Source of the DNA: Orientallactaga sibirica
Lineage: Eukaryota; Chordata; Mammalia; Rodentia; Dipodidae
DNA length: 64,000 nucleotides
Direction of reading: 5' to 3'
Assembly (NCBI GenBank): GCA_036365145.1
Contig: JAEOAD010000012.1
Location: forward strand, 43,717,001 to 43,781,000
Within the stretch, counting starts at the first letter, position 1; each line of letters begins with the position of its first letter. This document shows, piece by piece, positions 10,611 to 22,599 of the stretch. Under the pieces are notes generated by a model that saw only the letters and a list, made by a program, of their open reading frames with translations, ran no database searches and was not told the DNA's origin. Both the position numbers and the translations under genes were made by a program.

Positions 10611-11490
10611 TTTTTTTTTTTTTTTGGTTTAAGGAAGCTAAGATTATTTATTCATATCACATGCCCATCACATGATGGGAAACAAATATTTTTATTGCTA
10701 AGGAGCACAGAAGAGAAGGCATTGTCCTAAGTTGTGCTTGTGCTAAAAGAGAGGCACTTCCAAAGTCCTCAGTAATTTATGCTTCAATCTGAAAGTGAGA
10801 TGAACTCTTCTGACTTATGGGTTTGAAAAAATACAATTATAACAAGTTGTGATACAGTATAGACTAATTACATTTTCCTGAGCCTACTGGGTCTAATCTA
10901 CAAATACTCACGGTGTATGAGAAACAACATTTAAACCCTTTGATAAAGAATTCATCTGAAAAACTCAGTAGATGAAGCTTGTGTCTGTGGCAATACCCCA
11001 GGGAAGAATTAATTTAGCAAAGAAAAAATAAATGGATTATACAATGTAAGGAATTTAAGCAAGTGACAGTCTTTTGTGGTAGCAAATTAAACTTGATGTT
11101 AAAATCATTTCACAAACCACTGATGAAAAGGAAGGTTAGTAATGTGTTCAACAATTAGCTAAAATATGCCTTGCTTAAAGCCATTCTGTAAAGGACATAA
11201 AGTATTTCAGCAGAGTAGATCTGAAGAGATACCCAAAAGATTCACAATTATTATTCATTATTATTTCATGACATGTTAGAAGCAGCAGTAATGCTGAGGA
11301 TTGACTCTGGGCTGCTAAGTCTCCTTTCATCATGAATAAGGGTGAAAAATGTGACTTTCTGAGGTTGTCTTTTCATCAAAATAGTCTGAATAAAACTGGA
11401 GTAGGCAAACTAAGTTCCCATGACTAAGTATGTCCAAAACCTGCTTTTTATTTTGTGATCAGGCTAAGAATGTGCTCAACATTTTTAAAG
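10611..11490 (-). other. Possible retrocopy 3' end: poly-T with reversed polyadenylation signal
   Basis: A 15-base poly-T (10611-10625) is followed 22 bases later by TTTATT (10647-10652), the complement of AATAAA. That is the spacing expected if the minus strand carried a poly(A)-tailed cDNA. The sequence beyond has no recognisable gene or SINE, so it may be an unidentified 3' UTR retrocopy or chance. The right boundary is arbitrary. Confidence 0.25.
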
Positions 11491-11542
11491 TGAAAGAAGA
11501 AAAAGGAGAAGGAAAAGAGAAAAATAAAGGGAGAGGAAAAAT
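11491..11542. repeat. Purine-rich tract
   Basis: About 50 bases almost entirely A and G on the plus strand (aaagaagaaaaaggag...). Confidence 0.85.
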
Positions 11543-11632
11543 AGTGAACAGAAACTGTAAGTGATTTTAAGATATTTTAGTATAAACCTATGGTGTTTAC
11601 TACTTGGCTCTTAATAGAAAAATTGTTTTCTA

Positions 11633-11848
11633 GGGCTGGGGAAATGGTTAAGTGGTTAAGGCATTTGCCTGAGAAGTCTAAGGACCCAGTTCTATTTATT
11701 CCCTTTGACTCATGTAAGCCAGATGCATGCATCTGGAGTTTGTTTTCTGTGGCTGGAAGCCATGGTACACCCATTCTCTCTTTCTCTCTGCTTCTTCCTC
11801 TCTTTCTCTCTCAAATAAATAAATAAAATATTTAAAAAAATATTTAAA
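11633..11848 (+). mobile_element. DIP-a SINE with 16-bp target-site duplication
   Basis: Head gggctggggaaatggtta, body 'gccagatgcatgcatctgga', CT-rich stretch and (AAAT)n tail. Flanked by gaaaaattgttttcta (11617-11632) and gaaaaaatgttttcta (11849-11864), which differ at one base. The central 'cacaaagtggcac' part is deleted compared with other DIP-a copies. Confidence 0.95.
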
Positions 11849-12065
11849 GAAAAAATGTTTTCTAATCTGGATAAAAAAAACATAAACCAACACTAATACA
11901 AATATAAAGTGGGCCACCACCAGCCAACAATGTATTTACTATAAAATATTCTACAAAACATATTTTACAAAGAAGAGTAGTATAAAATCGGCTTTACTGT
12001 TGTAGTGTATTTAAACATAGTATTTCCAATATTAACAAATATATGAGATAATTTTTTTATTTCAT

Positions 12066-12172
12066 TTTCTTCCTTTTTGAGCCAAACAAGATCACTCTGA
12101 GGCTTATAATTTTCCTGTTTCTGCCTCCATAAGTGCTGTGATTACAGTGTGTACTATCACACCTGATTACAT
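12066..12172 (-). mobile_element. Degenerate 7SL-derived SINE (B1-like)
   Basis: Reverse-oriented motifs 'ttcctgtttctgcctcc', 'aagtgctgtgattacagt' and 'actatcacacctga' match the complement of a B1/Alu left half. Strongly diverged, so older than the clean B1 copies elsewhere. Confidence 0.55.
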
Positions 12173-12174
12173 AT

Positions 12175-13546
12175 AATAATTTAACAATTATGTAAGTTAT
12201 GTTATATTATGTTTGCTTTGCATTGAATCTAAGTAACCTGGCTTATGTTTTCATGTCTGTGGTACATTTCAATTTGGGCTGACAGCATTTCCTGCACTCA
12301 GTAGCCAGTGTGTGCAGTGATCTCTGAGATTTTTATCCATTTCTAATGATTCGTGGTATGAACAAAGTAACTAGTGAGTCATTAGGTAATCAATAACAAC
12401 AAGTCATTAGACATAACCTACTTCAGTTTATCTGAGCTCGAGGATTCAAATATGTGTTGTTAGTGAAACTTTTAGCAGCATAGCCTACCTGGGAGCACAC
12501 TAAGCCGCCTCTCAGTTGTGCTGTCAGCAGAGGGCGGCTCTGAGGAATTACGACTTGTCTTTGCTGGTTCTCAGCGTTCTCTTCAGACCTGCCAGGGCTT
12601 TGCCCTTTTCCATTAGAAAAAGCTGAGCCAGCAACCATGAATCTGTTATTTCCACTTACACTTCAGAACACAGTATTTGCACCTTCATTCTGTCTCCTAC
12701 TCAGCCATGCCTTGAGTTAATGTCGCTGACTGTCTTGACCCAATTTTTACCTTATGTTCAGTTCAGTTCAGCTCTATTTGTGGCTCTAGCCTTGGTTTCA
12801 TTCTGTTTGCACAGAAGCTGATGGTGCTCGCTTGGCAAGCTGAGAAGACTGTACTCATTGGCAATTCAAATATGTTAGGTGGACAGTTTCAATAGTGTGA
12901 ATAGCATGCAGGTCTCTTGGAGGTAAAACCTGGATCATTTCATCTATATATCTTCAACATGATCATTGTGAAAACAGTTAGAAATTCATATCAGGCCCCT
13001 TGTTCTCTCTGCTTCCCGCTAATTCTCCAATTTTCCAATAGTTACACATTCTTGCATAGTTACAAATCAGCCTGTAAAGGTTTGTACAGATCCATGTGAT
13101 TATTTCTGGTTTACATACATAATCCAGAAAAATCTGTTTATTTCATGATAATTAAATTTTACAATAACCAACTTCTTTTCCAGATAAGCTAACACATTCT
13201 TAATTCAATAGGTAAAAATTCAGATATTTCTCAAGGATCATTATTCTTCCTACCACAGCTTTGATTAATAACTTTGTAAATAATTAAACAGAAATGTTTA
13301 AATTAATACTCATTAAATGCAGCTAAATCACTAGTGGATAATATTTTCTACATAGAACTTTAAGGAATGAGGTTTTCTTGTTTATAAATAATGGAGCAAG
13401 TGATTAAGAGTGCTTGGTATAATACAGATGACCACCTGGCAAAGTAAAAGGTTACTACAAGCAACGAAGCAATATTGATATATTTATTGATAGCCATACT
13501 TTATAAAGATTAATTTTTTAGCTACTGTTATTTTGGTGTTTCAGCA
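12175..13546. other. Unique sequence with a GC-richer island
   Basis: No repeat or exon recognised. 12430-12640 is GC-richer than its surroundings and contains a hairpin (12502-12539). The rest is AT-rich. Confidence 0.5.
12502..12539. repeat. Short GC-rich inverted repeat (hairpin)
   Basis: Arms agccgcctct and agagggcggct can pair with one bulged G and a loop of about 17 bases. It stands out in an AT-rich region. Confidence 0.7.
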
Positions 13547-13557
13547 TCCTACTCAGT

Positions 13558-13813
13558 GTTTTTTTGTGTTTTTTTTTTTTTTTTTTTTTTTGAGAGAGAC
13601 ACAGAGAGAGGTAGAGGGAGAGGAAGACAGATAGAGATGGGTGCGCCAGCAGCCTCTCAGCTGCTGCAAACAAAATCCATATGCACCACCTTGTGGTCAA
13701 GTGGGGCATTGCACCCCTTTTGCATCTTGCTAAATGAGGGATCTGGAGATTGGAACCAGCGTTCCAAGGCTTAGAAGGCAGGTGCCTTAACCGCTAAGCC
13801 ATCTCTCTAGCCC
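13558..13813 (-). mobile_element. DIP-b SINE with 11-bp target-site duplication
   Basis: Long T-run, GA-rich tail, 'cagcagcctctcagctgctg', DIP-b block 'caagtggggcattgcacccc' and head 'aagccatctctctagccc'. Flanked by tcctactcagt at 13547-13557 and 13814-13824, a perfect duplication. Single B-box form. Confidence 0.95.
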
Positions 13814-14164
13814 TCCTACTCAGTTTTTTATACATTTAGGTAAAGAGTCTTGTTGCCTGGAGTTTCTCAGACTTGCTATGTTTTCATGATCTTGGCAGTA
13901 TCAGGAGAACTGATCAAGCATTTTGTAGGATGTCCACTTACAGAATTTTCTGGCTATCTGTTTCATGACTAGACTATGACTGCTGATTCCTGAGAGTAAG
14001 ACCATGGAGGTAAAGTACCATTCTTACCAGCTCACACCACGTGTCAGCTATGCTCATACTTATTAATGCTCTGGTAATGCATTTTACTTGGTTTATAGGA
14101 CGCTGTATAGTGTATTTCATAATGTTTGTTTTGCTCCTCCTTTCCACAAAGAATATTTCTTTCT

Positions 14165-14206
14165 TTTATTTATTTTTTAATTAATTAATTAATTATTTTT
14201 TTTTTT
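14165..14206. repeat. (TTAA)n plus poly-T tract
   Basis: Five TTAA-type units followed by a T run. Confidence 0.85.
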
Positions 14207-14254
14207 TGCTATGAGAAACTGGTATAGTGAATTGAGCTAAAATCCTTAAGTGTA

Positions 14255-14560
14255 AATCTCAGCTTAGCTCAGTGTATAAAAGAGCTCGTTTTACAGGCCT
14301 TACAAATACAGTTTCAATCACAGAACCCATGTAAAGCCACATGCAAGTAGTGCATGCACCTATAATTCCAATGTACCCATTGCAATGGGAGGTGGAGTCA
14401 GGAAAATCCCTAAGTTTATGATCCATCTAGCCTGAGGTTGCAAGGAAAAACCAAGTAACTCTGTTTCAAACAAGGTGGAAGTGGAAGTGACTGTCCTCTG
14501 AGCTTTAGATGTGTGCTCCAGCGCAGGCACCCAACCACACACACATACATGCACTCCACA
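14255..14560 (+). mobile_element. Old composite tRNA-headed SINE (B4/RSINE-like)
   Basis: A tRNA-like head (cttagctcagtgtataaa) is followed by 'aacccatgtaaagccacatg', 'cacctataattccaatgt' and a terminal block 'gactgtcctctgagcttta' with an ACAC-rich end. The same architecture recurs at 43783-44130. Family name not verified. Confidence 0.6.
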
Positions 14561-14882
14561 CAGTGCAGACACTGAAAAATATAGGATTCCCTTAATCTGT
14601 AAGAATCCTTAGCTTTCATTCCATACCATTCTTGGTTCTGGAAATTTGTCCACTTTACAATAGAGTGGCTGTATAAGTTACCTTTTGTTGCTCAAACAAA
14701 ATCCTCCACCAGAGAAAGTTTGGGGAAGGAAAAAGCTTATTCCAGTTCAAAGTCCCTAAATTTGGGTCCATCATGACAGAGAAAGCATGGCAGAAACAAG
14801 GAGCTAGTGTCAATCAGCAAGGAGAAAGACAGAATGCCAAACAAGGCTGGCATGTAAATCTCAAGGCCCACTCCAGTAACAC

Positions 14883-15036
14883 ATTTTTTTTTTTTTTTTT
14901 TTTGGAGGAAGGGTCTCACTCTGGCCCAGGCTGACCTGGAATTAACTATGTAATGACAGGGTGGCCTTGAACTCATGGTGATCCTATCTCTGCCTCCCAA
15001 GTGCTGGGATTAAAGGCATGTGCCATCATGCCCAGC
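14883..15036 (-). mobile_element. B1-type SINE (7SL-derived)
   Basis: Reverse copy: poly-T, 'gggtctcactctggcccagg', 'gtggccttgaactcatggtg', 'aagtgctgggattaaaggc' and the end 'catgcccagc'. It directly abuts a reverse DIP-a with no target-site duplication between them. Confidence 0.95.
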
Positions 15037-15251
15037 TTATTTATTTATTGGTTTGAGAGAGAGAAAGAAGGAGAGGGAGAGAAAGAGAGAGAGAGAGAGA
15101 GAATGGGTGTACCAGGGCCTCCAGCCACTGCAAACGAATTCCAAAGACATGAGCCACATTGTGCATCTGGCTAACATGGGTCCTGGAGAATTGAACTGGG
15201 ATCCTTTGCCTTTGCAGGGAAACACCTTACTGCTAAGCCATCTCTCCAGCC
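15037..15251 (-). mobile_element. DIP-a SINE joined to B1
   Basis: Reverse copy with (TTTA)n and GA-rich tail, gaatgggtgtaccagggcc and head 'aagccatctctccagcccc'. Its tail side meets the B1 end at 15036. The pair is flanked by ccagtaacac at 14873-14882 and 15252-15261, suggesting joint insertion or tail nesting. Confidence 0.95.
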
Positions 15252-15263
15252 CCAGTAACACTT

Positions 15264-15286
15264 TTTTTTTTTTTTTTTTCTTTCTT

Positions 15287-15329
<43 letters not shown>

Positions 15330-15553
15330 GAGAGACAGAGAGAGAGAGAGGAAGACAGAAGACAGATGGGTGAGCCAGCAGCCTCTCAGCTGCTGCAAAC
15401 GAAATCCAGATGCATGCACTCACTTGTGGTCAAGTGCGGCATTGCACCCTTGGGTCACTTTGCATCTGGCTAAATGTGGGACCTGGAGATTGGAACCAGC
15501 GTTCTTAGTCTTAGGAGGCAGGCTTCTTAACTACTAAGCCATCTCTCCAGCCC
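15264..15553 (-). mobile_element. DIP-b SINE, second insertion at the same site
   Basis: Very long T-rich tail (15262-15326), gaagacagaagacagatgg, 'cagcctctcagctgctgcaa', DIP-b block 'gtgcggcattgcacccttg' and head 'aagccatctctccagccc'. Flanked by agtaacactt at 15254-15263 and 15555-15564, so it reused the duplication left by the previous insertion. Confidence 0.95.
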
Positions 15554-16009
15554 AAGTAACACTTATTCAAACTAAAACTTATTCAAACTTCCCAAACAAC
15601 CGGGGACAAAGTGTTCAAACTTATTCACCTATAGTACACATTTTTACATTCAAACCTTCACAGTGGCTCTATCTGTTAATAGTTCTAACCATTTTCACTG
15701 TGTGTGAGCACATCTCAGCTGTTATTCTTCATCAGGCTGTCTTGCAGACTTTAAGTGGCAGTTTGCTCCATTGTCTTAGTTTCTTAGGTGGGCTTGAGAA
15801 AAGTTGTTCAAATCTGATTTTACAGGTTTTTATTTTCTATCTTGTAAAGCAGACTTGATGTCTTCCAAAGTGTACATGTCAGGATCTCATTTATGCTGAA
15901 AAGAATACTCTTACTTCAGTGTTCAACATTTGTAAAAGTCCAACATTCCAAAAAGTCAACTGCACTTTCTAGCTGCCAAAGCTACAGGCCATGAGTAGTA
16001 TCTGTGTGA

Positions 16010-16390
16010 GTAGCCTTCCTATTCTTAACAAAATACCTGAAATGATTAAATGACAAAGAGAGAAGTTTTATTTTGACTCAGGGTTTGGGAGATTCTAGTA
16101 TATAATCAATTTTCCCTAGAACTTTTGGCTTCTGATGAGGCACTGTGTCTTAACTGGAGCACAGGAAAAAATATTATTCACCACATGTGCTAGAAAACAG
16201 ACAATAAAACAGAAGGAGTCAGAGTTCTTTAAACTCCTTTACATACCGCCACTTACCTACAGACATCTCTCTAGACCTCAATTTCTGCCATGTTATTGCA
16301 CTTCCCAATAGCATCACCACAAAAACTATGTTTTCTCACATGAAACATTCAGATAAAATTATCTAAACCATGGCATTCTCTTAATATGAC
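16010..16390 (+). mobile_element. Fragment of the same old medium-reiteration repeat
   Basis: Motifs 'ttcttaacaaaatacctgaa', 'gaagttttattttgactcag' and 'cacttcccaatagcatcacc' match the family order seen in the other copies. Heavily diverged. Confidence 0.5.
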
Positions 16391-17283
16391 CACCATTTAA
16401 TGTATTAACATAATATTCCACTTAAAATTATACTAGCACTTTCTTGTTATAGATTTTATGAATGATCATTATTCATGCTACATATAATATATAAATGAGA
16501 TGCATGAATTTTCCCAATATCCTCTCATCACTTTCCAAGAAAAAAAGTTGTTAGTCATGATGAAGTTCATTTTCTCATTCACTTTCTTTCTGGGATCATA
16601 TGTATAGGAGCAATATAAGAAATGTGTGCAAAACTCAAAATTCACTTTTTTTTTTCTGTTTCCTGCATTGCTATTTTAAGCATTGCTAGTTATTTATGTC
16701 TTTGAAATTCTCAATTTTGAAGATGCTTATCATGTGTCTCACATTTTTAAGAAAACGTACTCATTTTACAAAATTTTCTTTACTTCATCACCAAAATTAA
16801 TCATCTCAAAGTTTGTTTTTTCTCAAACATCTTGTGGGTGTTCTGCCCTTGAATCAATATGAATTTCAAAAGGTGCTTATCAACTGCTAACAGAGAGAAA
16901 AAAAGAATAATACTAAACTTTTGATGGACATCACTTGATAGTCAACAATTGATGGACATTGCCTGGAAATTACAGATGGATTTGAGGGAATTGACATAAA
17001 ATATAGACTGCTCCAATCAATGAATAATTTGCATTGATCCATTTATTTAATCATTCATTAGTTTTTCTAAGTAAATGTCCTGGTACAGCTACAAATGACT
17101 TTCTCAAAATGACTGCCAAGTCCATCATCTGGGTCATTTTGTTGTTAACCCTTAAAAAAAATCTTTATAATGTACTTGTATATATTTCTATAAGTAATAA
17201 TTTTGGACTATGGTCTAGATATTGTGGGTGATATACTGTTAAAGGCACACACTTGTTTCTCTTTTTAAAATCTTAATTGTTTT
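16391..17283. other. Unique AT-rich spacer
   Basis: No recognisable repeat, RNA or coding feature. A 16-base T-rich run occurs near 16647. Confidence 0.5.
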
Positions 17284-17299
17284 AAAGAAAATTAGTTAA

Positions 17300-17520
17300 T
17301 AGATGGAGAGATAGCTGAGCAGTTTAAGGGGCTTGCCTGCAAAGCTTAATGACCTGGGTTCAGTTCCCCAGTTACCCACGTAAAGCCAAATGCACAAAGT
17401 AGAATGGAACATGCATCTAGAGTTCGTTTTTAATGACTGGAGGCCCTGGCATGCCCAATTCTCTGTTTAGCTCACTTCTCTCCATGTCTCTGCTTGCAAA
17501 TAAATAAAAAAATATTTTAT
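17300..17520 (+). mobile_element. DIP-a SINE with 16-bp target-site duplication
   Basis: Head gatggagagatagctgagc, B box gggttcagttcccc, 'cccacgtaaagccaaatgca' and (AAATA)n tail. Flanked by aaagaaaattagttaa (17284-17299) and aaagaaaattaattaa (17521-17536), one mismatch. Confidence 0.95.
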
Positions 17521-17536
17521 AAAGAAAATTAATTAA

Positions 17537-19080
17537 ATTGGTAGGACTTGAAATGTGAGATTTGTCTTCTCTGTAGCAGGAAGAAGCAGACCTTCTCAAT
17601 TTCTTTTTTCCTTAGTTGAGGTTTTGAATATTTTCCCCATAAAAACAAAGTTTGCAGTCAGTCTGAATTTTGGGCACTTTTCTCCACAAAATTTATGACT
17701 CAAATTTATGCCTTTTTCTCACTATAATTTCCTGTTCTTACATTTAAACTCTGATTTTGTTCAAATATATGTCTGCTCTTTATATGATCCAGTTAGTTAT
17801 CTTATTCTCTGGGAGAATAAGAAAAAATGAAAAAGTTAATGTACTCACACCTATCCCTTATTTCAATGTTAGCTGTTATTATCTGCCTGTATACTTTTAG
17901 GTATTTTCCACTATTTTCATTTCAATATTTAATATCAATAATGAAGTAAGTAATATTGATATTATTTTTTAAATTGAAGAGTCTTTCTTTAATTAAGCAA
18001 AAATACATCTTGATTAGTATGCATTATTATTTGAATTTGTAAAATTTTACTTGCCACCCTATTGTATATGGTATTGCTATGAAAGATCTAAGGTGATAAG
18101 GGTCTTTAGCACCTACTTTTTGTGCTCTCTTTGACTGATTATAGTTACATGGTTGACTCAATACATTATCTTCAATTTTATGATTTTTTTTTTATTCCAT
18201 GCTTTGGAACTCCTTAAAAGATGTAAATGTTTGTTCCTTTAAAAGTAATTAACATCAAATGCAAAGTTCATTTAAACTTGATATCTATTTGCATAAACAT
18301 TCAATAATATTCTATTCTGTGACAACTCATTTTTCAAATTTACTGTTTCGTCTTCAGTTAATTTTGTTTCCCAGCTAGGTTTTCTTAGAAAATTGTTTTA
18401 TTTTTTAAAAGATTGAAAAATTAATTTGCATATTGTAATATGAACTATTTTATAACTTGTAAATGGTCTTATTTCTACTCTTAAATCATTCTTCCTAGAT
18501 ATTGCTAATTTAATTCTTATATATCTTCAAAAATAAAATCAGTGCTATATCTAATAAAAACTATCATTTTCTCTTAAGCACAAACATGAACAGTAACAAA
18601 GGTTTTCTTTTTCTGTTACTTTAGTGTTCACTTTTATTATTTCTTTATCTTTTTTGTTTTGTTTTGGCTTATGGATTTCATTAGGTGAATTTACTCTTCA
18701 CTGTCCTAGCTACTTTTAAGCTATCTGAACATAAATGCTTCATGATTTCATATTTTTCTTGGTTTGAGTTTATTGATTTTCAAGGTATAGATCTTCTGGC
18801 TGTTCCTTTGTTCACATCTTATAGATTCTCATTATGAAGAATCATCTTTATAATTTATTAAAGGTCACATGTGATTTTTATTTTGATATACTTTATTAAC
18901 CACAAAATATTTATAATTATACTTCATTAAACAGGATTCATATATTTTTACATTGATATTGATATACATGGGTATATTAGTATAATTGTCTTTCAATTTG
19001 ATTTTTGAAACATATTTAGTTTCTTTAGGTTTCATAGAGATATATTTTCTAGGAGTCTCAGCATTTTTGTAATTAGAATA
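17537..19080. other. Unique AT-rich sequence
   Basis: About 1.5 kb, among the most AT-rich parts of the window, with no recognised element. Confidence 0.5.
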
Positions 19081-19084
19081 TAAT

Positions 19085-19372
19085 GAGTTCTAGTAGAAGT
19101 AGAATGTTTGAGAGACATGTCCCTATCATAAATTCAAACTCTCAGGGAAATTCGCAGAAGAGGGGCGGAAAGAGCGTTAGAGCCACAAGATGGGTCATTA
19201 TCCATAGAGACTTGGCCTATCCCCCATTACTCTTGACTACCCCCACACTGCAAGACCCACATTCCCCATTGATGAGGGTCCCTTTGGATGGGGGAGGACA
19301 GGGAGGAGGATAATGGAGTCACCAATAGGGAGTGTAAAATTAGAAAAATATAAACAAAATAATAAATTACTA
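19085..19372 (+). mobile_element. Probable L1 3' UTR end (older subfamily)
   Basis: GC-richer segment with 'gagggtccctttggatgg', a G-rich run 'gggggaggacagggaggagg' and then 'aaaatataaacaaaataat'. A polypurine run followed by an A-rich end is typical of L1 3' UTRs. It is unlike the L1 3' ends at 48230 and 35765, so assignment is tentative. Confidence 0.4.
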
Positions 19373-20074
19373 AAAAAATGAACTGTTGATCACTGTGATC
19401 CATGATTCATTCATCTTCATTAATAAAATTCAAATATCTCAAAATTCTTAGACACATTGGCTAGTTTATACAATCAGATATTTTCCTCTTTATGTTTTAT
19501 TGAAAAACTATACATGTCTGTGCACTCAACTGTTTTCTCAGAATTATTTTTACAATTTTTGAAATGGAACACATTTTTTCTTTCAACCACATATGGCAAC
19601 AAAATTATATGTATTAAGGGATCATATACTTTTTCACTTTAATGTTCCTAAGCAAGTGAATTTTCAAAGCTCAAATTAATCAAAAGTGTTTACATTTTGT
19701 TTTCATATGGGTTTGAGTTATTGTCTATAGTTCTTTCATTTGTTCTAAACAGGGATGTTTGCATTATTTATAGACAAGCACACTTGGTGATGAATTCCCT
19801 TCAATTTTATCTAAGGGGATCTTAATTTCTCTCTTATAATTTTCTCATATACAGACTTCTTCACTGACAGCTTTTCTGTTTTCTTTCAGCACATAAAATT
19901 GATTATCTTACCATATTTTGATGAAAAAAACAGACTTGATAATTCCAATTATTTTATTTTCATGTTGACTGATGATTCTATGAAAATCAGTTGTTGAAAC
20001 CTAATTGTTTAATCAAAAATTTTATGTTAGTTATTGTGCTTTTAAGAAAGTTCCATTTCCATTTATTTGTTTGG

Positions 20075-20207
20075 GTTGGGGAAAGAAAGGGTATCAGGTA
20101 GACTAAGCTGGCTGCAAACACACTATTTATCTAAGGCTGGCCTTCAACTGTGATCCTCCTTCTTTAGCTTCTCAAATGCTAAGCCATGCATCACCATGTC
20201 CAGCTAC
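20075..20207 (-). mobile_element. Degenerate B1-like SINE
   Basis: Reverse motifs 'tagactaagctggctgcaaa', 'ggctggccttcaactgtgat', 'cctccttctttagcttctc' and 'catcaccatgtccagct' follow B1 order with many substitutions. Confidence 0.6.
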
Positions 20208-22595
20208 TTCTCCTTGTAAAAGTAATTTATCATTATTGATGTTTAAGTCTCACTCTTTGCAGTTTTCTTGATTTCTCTTTGGTTTTTATCTCTGTTTCCT
20301 ATAGTTCTTTGTGAATACCTGAGACAGTTGTTTTAATACTTTAATGGTTCCTGGCTTATCGTTCTCAACTTATTTTGTTCTTTGAATGCTTAATTTTTAT
20401 ATATGCATTGTGATGTTCCCATTGGTGTTGAAAGCTGGATATTTCTATATTTAACGTGGTAGCTATGATAATATGTACAATGAAGTTGATTGATTCACCT
20501 AGAATTCACAAGGTATTTGGCTAAGAATATATTTTATCTTTTCAGCCTCCAGCTTACCCAATTCATGTTTTTTAACTTTTCAGCTTGCACCTTTTCCATT
20601 TTGGGATTTGCCCTTTTGTGGCACCACCCAGCACTTTCTGACTTATCTTTTCAGCCATATCTCAGGAAGCAACCCATTTTTCTTTCATTGGTAAGTCAAG
20701 CTCTATTCTCATCATGTTCCTTATTCATGGCAGCCAGTCTTGAACAGAAATCCAAGTCAGGTTTCACAACCACAATTGAAGAACTTTCTTTCCCAACATT
20801 AAGATGTGGTTGTATTTGACCTTTCCCATGAATTACAGAGTTTCAAATCCCAGTCAATATGGTGGATTCCTATTATCTGGTACTTGGAAACAGCATTTAT
20901 GTACATTTGGTCTTGCAATGGTATTTCTACAAAATTTTAATCTGATGTCTCTAGACCAATTGTCTTATGTGTACCTCTAACTCCATCAGCCATTTGTTCC
21001 CATGATTGTTATAGTATATGATGCTAGTGATATGTCTCACTGTATCTGAGACCCTTCTGAGTACCACTTGAGTTTTTTTTAATCTTCTAGAATGCTGCAT
21101 AAGCAAGAAATGTATTCCATACCATTAACAGCTTCATCATGATTTCTTTGTACCTACTTGACAGATTACTGCCTGCTTCCTTAGAACATCTATGATTTTG
21201 GGAGATCTAGAAACAATTGGCATGGTATGTGTCTTCTACCTTTGTGGAGGAATGGTGGCTTTATCCTGATTTGTTTTGAATCCTAATAAGTTTCTCTTGT
21301 CTTCATGCAGAAAAAAAGTCTGAGGTTATGTATTATACTATCCAAGATAATTCCATATTAGGATGCTCTAAAATACAAACACTATATTAGGATTTGGGAT
21401 TTGGATAACTTAATAGCTCAGGGACCATGAAGATCTCATTGCTGGAAATTCAGGATTTTTAGCCCCTATTATGCTTTAACATTGGCATTGTTAAGAGTTT
21501 CACTTATGGCAAACTGCAAAGGGTTATGCATGAACTAGATGAACCATCTGGGGTATTTTCTTGGATATTTGAGAGAAGTAGGTTAATAACAACTATAAAC
21601 AACATTTATTGCTGAGACAATAAAATAACAGGCAGAGATATGTTAATCAAGAGGCTACAGCAAAGTTACAGGAGTTAAAGTCTTCCCTCAGAGCTTTTAA
21701 GACACAGCAGCTTACAGACAGTAGACAATAAACAGCTGAAGATCAAATACAGCCTCAGAGTGGGACCAAGTTAATGGGAAAATTCAAGTTTCATAGCTTC
21801 CCAAAGTGATCAGAGCAGAGCAAGTTTCCAGGCAGGATCCCAATCTCATTTATCTGTACTCTCTGTATTCTATTCTACTGAGCCAGCTAAGAAAAATTCG
21901 TGAATGAACAACTGAGCACAAGAATAAGAATGTCTCATTTGAGGATTATGTCCTAGATAAGTCCACCCAAGACAGATCTTTAGTTAGGTCCTCCTTACTG
22001 GCTCATCCATTAATAATCTGGTATCTTTTTCCTTGCCTTCCAAGATGAGAATGATAACAAAGAAAAAGAAAAAAATCTAGATCTTCTTCGTAATGTGTTA
22101 GCATAGATACCTCCTGTCACAAGGTTATACATTGTTCTAAAATTTATGCTAATTTCATTCAACAATATATTGAAAGAAATATTCCAAGAAAATATTTTAT
22201 ATCAAACACTTTCTGTCTTTCAAAACCCTTCCCTAAAAACATATGAAGTCTACATTATATATTTGATCATTTAAAGTTAAATATGTAGTTATTAAAAAAT
22301 GAAAAGGAATAATTTCTCATAATTAAACAAAAAGTCTGTTTTATAAATTCAAAGCATAGCTGTCCAATCATTAATTTTTCAGATTGTCTCAAAATGGTAG
22401 AGTAGTAAAATTCATGATGAAAATGATATATATTTTCTTTCCAAATGTAATTTATGGCTGATTATATGGCCCCTTTCATACCTGATTCAACTTGAAAACC
22501 ACACTTGAAATAAATTTTTCATATATAAAAGGCTAGTTTTTAGGTGAGTTATCATTACCTTCTTTAGTTCCTTATCATCATTTTTACATTTTCTT
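20208..22595. other. Long unmarked stretch
   Basis: About 2.4 kb with no SINE or LINE that I recognise. The longest frame (20490-20819, plus) has no recognisable domain. It could be a worn old LTR element or unique DNA. Confidence 0.45.
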
Positions 22596-22599
22596 TCAA

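Larger units (their letters stand above)
14666..15665 (+). mobile_element. Old medium-reiteration rodent repeat, interrupted by three SINEs
   Basis: The start reads ttaccttttgttgctc, with 'aaaagcttattccagttc' and 'gggtccatcatgacag' after it. Beyond the SINE block it resumes with 'cttcccaaacaacc', 'gacaaagtgttcaaac' and 'acattcaaacc'. The same family appears at 16010, 27068 and 49214. I recognise it as a rodent medium-reiteration repeat (RMER/URR-like) but cannot confirm the name. Confidence 0.6.

Noticed and set aside
15020..15328. 102-codon frame ending in poly-Phe
   Set aside because: Crosses three SINEs and a poly-T tail.
20490..20819. 109-codon plus-strand frame
   Set aside because: No recognisable protein features; hydrophobic, low-information composition and no regulatory or splice context.
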